From Acinetobacter sp. NIPH 2699 (GTDB lineage: Bacteria; Pseudomonadota; Gammaproteobacteria; Pseudomonadales; Moraxellaceae): a stretch of DNA of 64,000 nucleotides. The DNA lies in assembly GCF_022549355.1 (NCBI RefSeq), contig NZ_JAKZGL010000011.1, positions 1 to 64,000 of the forward strand, in the 5' to 3' direction. Both the position numbers and the translations under genes were made by a program. Positions 8,154 to 15,987 of this stretch are shown here, piece after piece. Position 1 is the first letter of the stretch, and each line of letters begins with the position of its first letter. Below the pieces are notes generated by a model. It ran no database searches. It was not told where the DNA came from and was given only the letters and a program-made list of their open reading frames with translations.

Positions 8154-8969
8154 ATGATGACTTTGATTGATACATTAGCCAAATATCCTGTCAAAACCGT
8201 AGACGTGAATGGTTTTGTGCAAGCTTATCGTGAAGCTGGTCAAGGTCAGCCACTGATTTTATTGCATGGCATTAGCTCGGGTTCCGCTTCATGGGTCAAT
8301 CAGCTCGATGTACTCAGTCATCATTTTCATGTCATTGCTTGGGATGCACCGGGTTATGGTCTATCAGAGGGTTTAACGACTGATCAGCCAAATGCAACAG
8401 ATTATGCACAACGCGTATTAGATCTGATGGATGCTTTAGCGATCTCAAAAGCAACTCTCATTGGTCATTCATTGGGTGCATTACAGGCCAGTGCGTTTGC
8501 TCATCTTTATCCTGAACGGGTGCAGACTTTAGTGATTGCCAACGCAGCACAAGGCTACCAACGTTCAGATGAAGAAGTCAAAGTACAGGTTTATCAAAAA
8601 CGCCCGAATATGCTGAAAAGCTTGGGCAATGCAGGCATGGCAGCAAGCCGTGGACCGCATCTCATTTATAAACAAGATCCTCAGGCACTTGCTTTAGTCA
8701 GTGAGGTCATGAGTCATCTTACTTTAGACGGTTTTACCAGAGCATCGTATTTATTGGCTTACGATGAAATCAGAAATTATTTAACAGAACTTACAGTTCC
8801 TTGTGTGGTGATTGCGGGTGACAAGGATGAAATTACGCCTGCGCAAGCGATTAAGGAACTTGCTATAGAAATGCAATTGAGCCGATGTCATCTCATTACG
8901 GATGCAGGTCATCTGAGTTATGTCGATCAAGCTGAACAGTTTAACGACATTGTTTTATCGGCAAATTAA
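8154..8969 (+). CDS. Alpha/beta hydrolase, possibly a meta-cleavage product hydrolase
   Basis: This 271-residue alpha/beta hydrolase has an oxyanion motif HGISSG, nucleophile S106 in GHSLGA, acid D225 (GDKDE) and H253 (AGHLSY). The size and motif spacing are close to carbon-carbon hydrolases that split ring-cleavage products, which would suit the extradiol dioxygenase upstream. Esterase or lactonase activity is equally possible. Two ATG codons at 8154 and 8157 follow AAAGGGATGAA. Confidence 0.88.
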   Translation: MMTLIDTLAKYPVKTVDVNGFVQAYREAGQGQPLILLHGISSGSASWVNQLDVLSHHFHVIAWDAPGYGLSEGLTTDQPNATDYAQRVLDLMDALAISKATLIGHSLGALQASAFAHLYPERVQTLVIANAAQGYQRSDEEVKVQVYQKRPNMLKSLGNAGMAASRGPHLIYKQDPQALALVSEVMSHLTLDGFTRASYLLAYDEIRNYLTELTVPCVVIAGDKDEITPAQAIKELAIEMQLSRCHLITDAGHLSYVDQAEQFNDIVLSAN

Positions 8970-8985
8970 GATTTAAACGAGAGAT

Positions 8986-9786
8986 ATGGATATGAGCTTC
9001 CAAGTTGAAGGAAAGGTAGCAGTGGTAACAGGTGGCTCGTCAGGCATTGGTTTGGCTGCGGTCGAAATTTTAGTTGCGGAAGGTGCAAAAGTGGCATGGT
9101 GTGGTCGAGATGAAGCGCGTTTAGCGGCATCAAAACTTTATATTTTAGAAAAATATCCGCATGCCCATGTTTTCACCAATATCTGCAATGTTTTAGACAA
9201 AGAAGATGTAAAACGTTTTGCACAACAAGTGAATCAAAATTTGGGCAATGTCGATATGTTGATCAACAACGCGGGTCAAGGTCGAGTTTCAAATTTTGAA
9301 AATACCCAAGATGAAGATTGGATGAAAGAAATTGAACTTAAGTATTTCAGTGTGTTGCATCCCATCCGTGCATTTTTAAATGATTTAAAACAATCGGCTT
9401 GTGGCTCGATTAGTAATGTCAATTCATTACTGGCACTACAACCTGAACCACACATGATCGCAACTTCATCTGCACGTGCAGCATTGTTAAATCTCACCCA
9501 TTCACTTGCACATGAATTTACCCAATACGGTATCCGTGTCAATTCGATTTTATTGGGGATGGTGGAGTCAGCACAGTGGAAGCGTCGTTTTGAAACACGT
9601 TCAGACCCGAATTTATCGTGGGAACAATGGACAGGAAATATTGCGAGAAATCGTGGTATTCCGATGCAGCGTTTAGGTAAGCCTGAAGAACCTGCACGTG
9701 CTTTGGTGTTTTTGGCATCGCCATTGGCATCCTATACCACAGGTTCAACATTAGATGTCTCTGGTGGATTTAATAAACATTTATAA
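8986..9786 (+). CDS. SDR-fold protein with the catalytic tyrosine and lysine replaced
   Basis: This 266-residue protein has a good SDR cofactor loop (TGGSSGIG, residues 15-22) and NNAG motif (94-97). The place of the usual YxxxK reads T160-S-S-A-R164 (ACT TCA TCT GCA CGT), while S147 and the following helix align normally. Known SDRs need the tyrosine and lysine for hydride transfer, so this member may bind NAD(P) without the ordinary dehydrogenase chemistry, or use another general acid. It is in frame and complete with an ordinary ribosome site, so it is not a decayed gene. Confidence 0.88.
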   Translation: MDMSFQVEGKVAVVTGGSSGIGLAAVEILVAEGAKVAWCGRDEARLAASKLYILEKYPHAHVFTNICNVLDKEDVKRFAQQVNQNLGNVDMLINNAGQGRVSNFENTQDEDWMKEIELKYFSVLHPIRAFLNDLKQSACGSISNVNSLLALQPEPHMIATSSARAALLNLTHSLAHEFTQYGIRVNSILLGMVESAQWKRRFETRSDPNLSWEQWTGNIARNRGIPMQRLGKPEEPARALVFLASPLASYTTGSTLDVSGGFNKHL

Positions 9787-9795
9787 GGTGTTCAC

Positions 9796-10587
9796 ATGAA
9801 ACAGTTGATGATGATTGGTTTTGGTGCAATGGCGGCAGAAGTCTATGCCCACATGCCACATGACCTACAACTTAAATGGATTGTGGTCCCTGTACGTAGT
9901 GTGGAAAAAGTACAGGCGCAAGTTTCACCAGATGTTCAGGTCATTTCATCAATTGATGAATGTCAGGGAACACCTGACTATGTGATTGAAGTTGCAGGGC
10001 AGGCGGCAGTCAAAGAACATGCGCAAAAAGTGTTAGCGAAAGGGTGGACTATAGGTCTGATCTCAGTGGGTACTTTGGCGGATAACGAATTTTTAATTCA
10101 ACTAAAAAATACTGCTGAGCAGTATGGTGCTCATCTTCATTTGTTAGCGGGTGCGATTGCTGGGATTGATGGCATTTCAGCTGCGAAAGAAGGTGGTTTG
10201 GTCAAGGTCACGTATAAAGGGTGTAAAAGCCCAAACAGTTGGCGTGGTAGCTATGCTGAACAATTACTTGATCTCGATCAGGTCAGTGAAGCAACGGTTT
10301 TCTTTCGTGGTACAGCCAGAGAAGCGGCATTGAAGTTTCCAGCCAATGCCAATGTTGCAGCGACGATTGCGCTGGCAGGTTTAGGCATGGATGAAACCAT
10401 GGTCGAGCTGATGGTTGATCCAAAAATTAGCAAAAACAAGCACACCATTGTGGCAGAAGGCTTGTTTGGTGAAATGACCATTGAACTTGTTGGTGTGCCA
10501 TTGGCAAGTAATCCCAAAACCTCAACTTTGGCGGCGCTGAGTGTGATTCGTGCGTGTCGCAATAGTGTTCAAGCGATTCAGATTTAA
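9796..10587 (+). CDS. Aspartate-dehydrogenase-like enzyme
   Basis: This 263-residue protein has an N-terminal Rossmann fold (MIGFGAMA) and a C-terminal L-aspartate dehydrogenase domain (RGTAREAALKFPANANVAAT; NKHTI with catalytic-type H216). The family oxidises L-aspartate to iminoaspartate or aminates oxaloacetate. In catabolic clusters, members may instead handle a pathway-specific imine or oxo-acid. It is tightly packed between the SDR (9-nt gap) and the aldehyde dehydrogenase (12 nt). Confidence 0.85.
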   Translation: MKQLMMIGFGAMAAEVYAHMPHDLQLKWIVVPVRSVEKVQAQVSPDVQVISSIDECQGTPDYVIEVAGQAAVKEHAQKVLAKGWTIGLISVGTLADNEFLIQLKNTAEQYGAHLHLLAGAIAGIDGISAAKEGGLVKVTYKGCKSPNSWRGSYAEQLLDLDQVSEATVFFRGTAREAALKFPANANVAATIALAGLGMDETMVELMVDPKISKNKHTIVAEGLFGEMTIELVGVPLASNPKTSTLAALSVIRACRNSVQAIQI

Positions 10588-10599
10588 AAGGATTTGATC

Positions 10600-12066
10600 A
10601 TGGTAAAGGAAATTTATATCGCTGGTGAATGGCGATTAGGTAAAGGCAATACGATTCAAAGTCTGTTTCCAGCAGATCAATCAGTCAATGCTGAAATCTC
10701 AACAGCGAGTCTGGATGATGTCAATGAAGCGATTGAAAAAGCAGATTTGGCATGGCGGAAAGCAGAGTGGCGTAATAGCATGCCGCATGAGCGTGCCCGT
10801 ATTTTATATAAAGTGGCGGATATTATTGAAGCGCGTGTAGATGAGCTGTCAAAGCTGCAAACCCGTGATAATGGTAAACCATTGGCTGAAACACGTGCCT
10901 TGACCATGAGTGCCGCAGCAACAGCACGTTATGTGGCAGCAGCTTGTGAAACTTTAAATGATGAGTTGACCACACAACGTGCGGCAGATTTCATGACCAT
11001 GAGTGTGCATGAACCAGTAGGTGTCGTGGCTGCGATTACACCGTGGAATTCTCCGATTGCCAGTGAAGTACAAAAGTTGGCGCCAGCGCTTGCAGGAGGC
11101 AATGCGGTCATTCTTAAACCTGCAGAAGCAACTTCGTTGATTGCTCTAGAACTGGCTAAAATCTTTGAAGAAGCTGGTTTACCCAAAGGTCTACTTAGTG
11201 TCTTGGTCGGCCGTGGTTCGGTGATTGGTGATGCCATTGTCAAGCATCCATTGGTCCGTAAGATTTCATTTACAGGTGGCACCAGTACAGGTCGTCATCT
11301 GGCACATTTGGCCGCAGATAAACTGATTACAACCTCATTAGAACTCGGTGGAAAATCACCAACCATCGTATTCCCAGATGCGGATATTGAACTGGCTGCA
11401 AAAGGTGTGGCTTACGGCATCTTTAGTTCGGCAGGGCAAGCATGTATTGCGGGTTCACGTCTGTTTGTTCACAGCAGTATTTATGAGGAATTCTTAAATC
11501 GCTTGGTTGAGATCACCAAAGGCTTACGTGTTGGACATCCTGAAACCGCAGGCGTACATCTCGGTTCATTGATCAATCCAAAGCACTTGGCTTCCGTAGA
11601 TGCTTATGTGCAACTGGCGAAACAAGAAGGTGGTCAAGTTCTAGTGGGCGGTGAAGCATTAACGGAAGGTGATTTTGCCAAAGGCAGTTATTACTTACCG
11701 ACGATTATCACAGGTCTAAATAATTCAGCACAAACCTGTCAGGAAGAAATTTTTGGCCCAGTGCTGGTGGTGATGAAATATGACGATGAGGCGGATTTGA
11801 TTCAGCAAGCCAATGATAGTTGTTTCGGCCTTGCAGCAGGCATTTGGACTGAAAACTATCGTAAAGCGTGGCAAATCGCACGTGCTTTAGAGGTCGGAAC
11901 TGTTTGGATTAACACCTATAAAAAATTCTCGATTTCCGCGCCGTTTGGTGGCTTTAAAGAAAGCGGTATCGGGCGTGAAAAAGGTCGTTTAGGCATTTTG
12001 TCTTACATGCAACAAAAAAGCATCTATATGGGATTAAGCGAGCAGCCAAATCCTTGGGCGAATTAA
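10600..12066 (+). CDS. Aldehyde dehydrogenase (NAD(P)+)
   Basis: This 488-residue class I-type aldehyde dehydrogenase has the glutamate motif LELGGKSP (E248) and the nucleophile C282 in GQACIAGSR, with NAD-binding FTGGTSTGR just upstream. The ATG at 10600 has an AAAAGGA site 7 nt before it; a TTG at 10594 is less likely. It probably oxidises an aldehyde made by the following ThDP decarboxylase-like enzyme, an arrangement known from benzoylformate degradation (mdlC/mdlD). Confidence 0.93.
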   Translation: MVKEIYIAGEWRLGKGNTIQSLFPADQSVNAEISTASLDDVNEAIEKADLAWRKAEWRNSMPHERARILYKVADIIEARVDELSKLQTRDNGKPLAETRALTMSAAATARYVAAACETLNDELTTQRAADFMTMSVHEPVGVVAAITPWNSPIASEVQKLAPALAGGNAVILKPAEATSLIALELAKIFEEAGLPKGLLSVLVGRGSVIGDAIVKHPLVRKISFTGGTSTGRHLAHLAADKLITTSLELGGKSPTIVFPDADIELAAKGVAYGIFSSAGQACIAGSRLFVHSSIYEEFLNRLVEITKGLRVGHPETAGVHLGSLINPKHLASVDAYVQLAKQEGGQVLVGGEALTEGDFAKGSYYLPTIITGLNNSAQTCQEEIFGPVLVVMKYDDEADLIQQANDSCFGLAAGIWTENYRKAWQIARALEVGTVWINTYKKFSISAPFGGFKESGIGREKGRLGILSYMQQKSIYMGLSEQPNPWAN

Positions 12067-12104
12067 TAAATTCATGGAATGAACAGTTTTTGAGGAATAT
12101 ACAA

Positions 12105-13745
12105 ATGACAGAACGTGTAAATGTCGGCGAAGCCATCGCCCGTGTTTTAGAAGCACATCAAGTAGACAGTATTTACGGAGTAATCTCGATTCATAACTTA
12201 CCGATTGCCGATGCAGTGGGTCGTCGTGAAAAAATCCGTTTTGTGGCTGCGCGTGGTGAAGCAGGCGCAGTCACTATGGCAGATGGGCATTCGCGCTTTA
12301 AAGGTTTAGGTGTGGCCTTAACCAGTACTGGTGCGGGTGCAGGTAATGCGGTCGGTTCATTGATTGAAGCCATGAATGCAGGTAGCCCAGTACTGCATTT
12401 AACAGGTCAAGTTGAACGTGAATATCTGGATCGTGATGCGAGTTTTATTCATGAAACCAAAGATCAGCTCACCTTCTTACGCGCTTCGAGCAAAGCCGCG
12501 TTCCGTATTACCAGCCCTGACAATGCTGTAGGGGTGATTCGTGAAGCGATTCGTGTGGCAACAACGGTACCGATGGGACCTGTCAGTGTTGAACTCCCGA
12601 TTGATGTACAAGCAGCAGAAATTGATTTACCGCTGAACTTAGGTCCAGTAAAAGCACTTGAACTACCACAAGCTGAGCAGGTGGAAGTTGATCTTATTGT
12701 CGAAGAGTTGAAGAAAGCCAAACGTCCAGTGTTCTGGATCGGTGGTGGAACTTTAAATAGTGTTGACGAAGTGAAAGCCATCGCTGATTTGGGTATTCCA
12801 GTGGTGTCATCAACACATGCGCGTGGAGTGTTAGCAGATGATCATCCACGTAGCTTAGGCGCTTTTCACAACTCGGCAGGCGTTGAACAACTGCTCAAAG
12901 ATGCTGATCTATTGGTGGTGGTGGGGTCACGTTTACGTAGCAATGAAACCAAAACCTACTCAGTACAGTTCCCTGACAATATTATCCAGATTGATGCCAA
13001 TCCAGTAGCACAGCAACGTAATTACAAGATTCGTAATTTTATTTGTGGTGATGCCAAAGATGTGTTGCAACGTGTATTGGCAGGCTTGCAAAGTACCTCA
13101 AAAATTGATGCAGATTATGATGCAGCGGTGGTTGCGGCAAAACAGGCTGCGATTGATGCATTGCGTACTCAGCTCGATCAATATGCCCTGATCTGTGATC
13201 ACTTACGTGCTGCACTTCCTCAAGATGGTATTTTCGTGCGTGACATCACCATGTCAGGCAGTACTTGGGGCAGTCGCTTATTTCCAGTACAAGCACCAAA
13301 CCAAAATATTCACTCTTTAGCAGGTGCAATTGGTTTGGGTTTAGCGACTGCAATCGGTGCATCCATTGCCAATCCAGATAAAAAAGTCATTGGCTTGGTT
13401 GGTGATGGTGGTTTGATGTTAGGCATTGGTGAAATCGCAACCATGGCACAAGAGAATACCAATATGGTGCTCATGGTGATGAATGATGGTGGTTATGGCG
13501 TAATGCGTGGCATCCAGAAAAACTACTTTGGTGGTCGTCAATATTTCAATGAATTGCATACGCCAGATTACAAAATCTTAGGTGAAGCGATGGGCGTGAA
13601 AAGCTGGAAAGTCGGTAGTGCAGACGAGTTTAAAACCGTCATCCAAGAGGCTGTGGCTTTTCAAGGACCAAGCGTGATTGAGCTGGATATGAACTCAATC
13701 GGGCCACTCAACTTCGCGGGTCCACCGCAGAAAAAATTGTATTAA
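12105..13745 (+). CDS. Thiamine-diphosphate-dependent enzyme (decarboxylase / acetolactate-synthase-like)
   Basis: This 546-residue ThDP enzyme has an N-terminal pyrimidine-binding domain with the catalytic glutamate (AARGEAGAV), a middle domain, and a C-terminal cofactor domain with the GDGG...N motif (GDGGLMLGIGEI, ending near MNDGGYGVM). The family includes acetolactate synthase, benzoylformate decarboxylase and oxalyl-CoA decarboxylase; the FAD-type residues were not examined. The start at 12105 has TGAGGAATATACAA before it, while the ATG at 12054 lies in the ALDH 3' end. It is the last enzyme gene of the operon. Confidence 0.9.
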   Translation: MTERVNVGEAIARVLEAHQVDSIYGVISIHNLPIADAVGRREKIRFVAARGEAGAVTMADGHSRFKGLGVALTSTGAGAGNAVGSLIEAMNAGSPVLHLTGQVEREYLDRDASFIHETKDQLTFLRASSKAAFRITSPDNAVGVIREAIRVATTVPMGPVSVELPIDVQAAEIDLPLNLGPVKALELPQAEQVEVDLIVEELKKAKRPVFWIGGGTLNSVDEVKAIADLGIPVVSSTHARGVLADDHPRSLGAFHNSAGVEQLLKDADLLVVVGSRLRSNETKTYSVQFPDNIIQIDANPVAQQRNYKIRNFICGDAKDVLQRVLAGLQSTSKIDADYDAAVVAAKQAAIDALRTQLDQYALICDHLRAALPQDGIFVRDITMSGSTWGSRLFPVQAPNQNIHSLAGAIGLGLATAIGASIANPDKKVIGLVGDGGLMLGIGEIATMAQENTNMVLMVMNDGGYGVMRGIQKNYFGGRQYFNELHTPDYKILGEAMGVKSWKVGSADEFKTVIQEAVAFQGPSVIELDMNSIGPLNFAGPPQKKLY

Positions 13746-13751
13746 TCCCAT

Positions 13752-13786
13752 TTGGACATTTGGTAACGATATAGCCAAATGTCCAA
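13752..13786. repeat. Perfect 12-bp inverted repeat between the operon and the porin gene
   Basis: TTGGACATTTGG and CCAAATGTCCAA flank an 11-nt loop. There is no T-tract, so it may be a processing or attenuation hairpin between the ThDP gene and the porin gene and not a true terminator. Confidence 0.6.
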
Positions 13787-13832
13787 CCATGATGTAGGTA
13801 AAAATTTTTGCCTAAAAAACAATAAAAACTAT

Positions 13833-13848
13833 GTTTTATAGGTAAAAC
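13833..13848. promoter_or_regulatory. Putative IclR operator 3, upstream of the porin gene
   Basis: GTTTTATAGGTAAAAC matches the palindromes at 1474 and 1620 in all but the central bases. It lies 48 nt before the porin start codon and links the porin to the same regulon. Confidence 0.6.
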
Positions 13849-13896
13849 AAAAACCAAGCCAACAGGATCGTTGGAACAAAAGCGAAGGAATATGAT

Positions 13897-15090
13897 ATGA
13901 AAAAGACATCGATTGTCGCGATGCTTGCTGCATTGTATTTGGGTACGACATCTCATGCATTTGCACAAGGCTCAGCCTTAGAATGGAAAAGTGAAGATGG
14001 AACCGATTCGGTAAAATTAGGGGGGGGGGTACGACTGAACCAACGCTATGAAAATTGGGAAGGGCCAAATGGTGGTTTTGGAAAACTCTATTTCGATATT
14101 TTTAGAGTGGATCTAAAAGGCAAATTTGACGATGCTTATTTTAATGCCAGCTATCTGTTTCAAGATCAAGGTAAACGCTCGATAGAAAAAGCTTATGTTG
14201 GTTATAATCTCAATGAAAATAACAGCATAGAAGCAGGTTTTGTCTATAAACCATTTGCGATTTATCCTTATCCGCAAAATGGTTGGACCTATCATATCCC
14301 GTTCTTCTTGGGTTATGGCAATAACATTGCACCCGGCTTGAACTGGAATTTTCAGAATAAAGAATGGGATGTGAAGTTGGGCTATTATCCTGAAATGCTA
14401 GCAACCAATTTACGCTATTCACCTGAAAGCGCCACTTATGATGACCTCGCTGATAATGCTTTCCCGACTCAGCAAGCTTATCAAAATGAGAAGCGGCATC
14501 AGTTGAATACACGGATAGTACGGAAGTTAGAAACTGAGTTCGGCAAACAAGAATTTGGTGTATCAGGCGCGATTGCCCAGCTACATAATAAAACCACCGA
14601 TAAAAATGGTCAGTATTATGCAGTCGGTTTGCACACCGATAATAACTACAAACGCTTTAATTTACAAAGCTCAGTGATTCATTATCAATACGATGCCAAA
14701 AATCCTGATGGAGTCAACAATGATATGACCTTGATGGGAAATAATGGATTTACGCCAGCTTATTTCATTGCCTCTGAAGCAACAGTTGCCAGTTTAAATC
14801 TCGCTTATACTTTACCTGTGCAGGATATGGGTAAACTCAAAGCCATTCGTTTCTACAATGATTATAGTTATATGGACAAGAAACGAGATGACTGGTCTGA
14901 TTCACAAATGAATACCACAGGGATGATGTTTATTGCTTCCCCATTCATGGTTTGGGCGGACTATAGCTGGGGTAAAAATGCCAATATTATTGGTGGTGCA
15001 TCCAATGCGACAGGCTTTACTTCAACGGTTTCTCCGTATAGTGATCAATGGCTATATCGGATCAATTTAAATATTGGATTTAGTTTTTAA
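13897..15090 (+). CDS. Outer-membrane porin, with a G10 tract near its 5' end
   Basis: This 397-residue protein has a signal peptide (MKKTSIVAMLAALYLGTTSH, cleavage after AFA), a beta-rich body with alternating aromatic residues and a terminal phenylalanine (NIGFSF), as expected of an outer-membrane beta-barrel. It is probably the entry channel for the substrate of the preceding operon. Codons for G-G-G at residues 43-45 are written GGG GGG GGG and, with the next G, form a run of ten G, unlike the GGT/GGC usual in neighbouring genes. The start ATG follows AAGGAATATG. Confidence 0.88.
   Translation: MKKTSIVAMLAALYLGTTSHAFAQGSALEWKSEDGTDSVKLGGGVRLNQRYENWEGPNGGFGKLYFDIFRVDLKGKFDDAYFNASYLFQDQGKRSIEKAYVGYNLNENNSIEAGFVYKPFAIYPYPQNGWTYHIPFFLGYGNNIAPGLNWNFQNKEWDVKLGYYPEMLATNLRYSPESATYDDLADNAFPTQQAYQNEKRHQLNTRIVRKLETEFGKQEFGVSGAIAQLHNKTTDKNGQYYAVGLHTDNNYKRFNLQSSVIHYQYDAKNPDGVNNDMTLMGNNGFTPAYFIASEATVASLNLAYTLPVQDMGKLKAIRFYNDYSYMDKKRDDWSDSQMNTTGMMFIASPFMVWADYSWGKNANIIGGASNATGFTSTVSPYSDQWLYRINLNIGFSF
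14020..14029 (+). repeat. G10 homopolymer inside the porin coding region
   Basis: Ten consecutive G begin just after codon 41 of the porin gene, within the first tenth of the mature protein. Gain or loss of one G shifts the frame. It is a candidate contingency locus, or possibly a sequencing-length uncertainty. Confidence 0.75.
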
Positions 15091-15114
15091 ACAGCTCTAT
15101 ATATAGGTGTTGTG

Positions 15115-15150
15115 AGGAGTAAACCACGTTTTGTGGTTTACTCCTTTTTT
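15115..15150 (+). terminator. Rho-independent terminator of the porin gene
   Basis: AGGAGTAAACCAC pairs perfectly with GTGGTTTACTCCT across a 5-nt loop and is followed by T5. It closes the catabolic regulon. Confidence 0.93.
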
Positions 15151-15209
15151 ATTTCGTTTTGAAGAGATTCAATCAGGCAATGTGTTTTTCTATATTCTGA
15201 AGGGGAAAT

Positions 15210-15323
15210 ATGTTCGCAATGTTTAAATGCTCGACTGCTGCAGTCATCATGATCATTTTATTGAGCTGTGCACTTTTCTTAAGCACGATTATAAAAAGTA
15301 TGGATTGGTTATACTTCATCTGA
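15210..15323 (+). CDS. Predicted 37-residue single-pass membrane microprotein
   Basis: An ATG at 15210 preceded by AAGGGGAAAT opens a 37-codon frame ending in TGA at 15321-15323. The peptide starts MFAMFKCSTAAVIMIILLSC and runs on with LFLSTIIKSMDWLYFI, a single hydrophobic segment with a charged, aromatic tail. It lies alone in the 354-nt gap between the porin terminator and the sigma factor gene. The ribosome site is strong for so short a frame, but coding is unproven. I do not recognise a family. Confidence 0.5.
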   Translation: MFAMFKCSTAAVIMIILLSCALFLSTIIKSMDWLYFI

Positions 15324-15379
15324 ATATTTTGACTCTTTCTTAGCATATTTTAAATTTAATAAGTAATAGTGGTGGAGCT

Positions 15380-15398
15380 TTAAATGATTATCAATTAC
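15380..15398. promoter_or_regulatory. Fur-box-like site upstream of the FecI-type sigma factor
   Basis: The core AATGATTATCA equals the centre of the Fur consensus, and 13 of 19 positions match the full box. It lies 46 nt before the sigma factor ATG. The rest of the 15324-15444 gap holds nothing else I can identify. Confidence 0.5.
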
Positions 15399-15444
15399 AT
15401 TATCTATGGTTAAATTTTATTTTGTCTAAATTTTAGGCTTTCTC

Positions 15445-15978
15445 ATGAATGTTTCATCTCCTCTACCTGCTCCCAGAGAGACTCATCAAAGTTTCAAAAA
15501 AATTTATGAAGATAATTATCAATGGCTTAAAAGCTGGCTCTATCGTAACTGCACGTCATCAGTTGCATTAGAAGACCTCGCTCAAGATACTTTTTTAAAG
15601 TTATTTATTTCCAATAAAGCACATCTTATTCGTGAACCGAAAGCATATTTGACAACTGTTGCTCGTGGTCTTGCAATAGATCAAACTCGACATGAAATCA
15701 TTGAACGTAAATACTTAGAGTATCTACAAGAAAGTTTAGATGGCGAGGTGCAATATTCGCCAGAACAAATTATGTCCTGTGTACAATTATTAAATTCTAT
15801 TTCCGTAGCAATAAGTGGATTACCTGAACGTCAACGTGTCAGCCTGTTGCTTTATTATTTAGAAGGGATAAACCAAGCTGATATTGCTAAACGATTCAAT
15901 GTATCGATCAGAACAATTCAACATGATCTTGTAAAAGCAATGGTGCATTGTCATGTATGGATTCAGCAGCATCTCTAA
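15445..15978 (+). CDS. ECF sigma factor, FecI-type
   Basis: This 177-residue ECF sigma factor has region 2 (YEDNYQWLKSWLYR; ALEDLAQDTFLKLF; PKAYLTTVARGLAID) and region 4 (LPERQRVSLLLYYLEG; NQADIAKRFNVSIRTIQHDL). FecI-type factors start transcription of the iron-transporter genes next to them when a FecR protein relays a signal from an outer-membrane receptor. The FecR-like and receptor genes follow in this order. A Fur-like site precedes it. Confidence 0.93.
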   Translation: MNVSSPLPAPRETHQSFKKIYEDNYQWLKSWLYRNCTSSVALEDLAQDTFLKLFISNKAHLIREPKAYLTTVARGLAIDQTRHEIIERKYLEYLQESLDGEVQYSPEQIMSCVQLLNSISVAISGLPERQRVSLLLYYLEGINQADIAKRFNVSIRTIQHDLVKAMVHCHVWIQQHL

Positions 15979-15987
15979 GAAGCTTTT

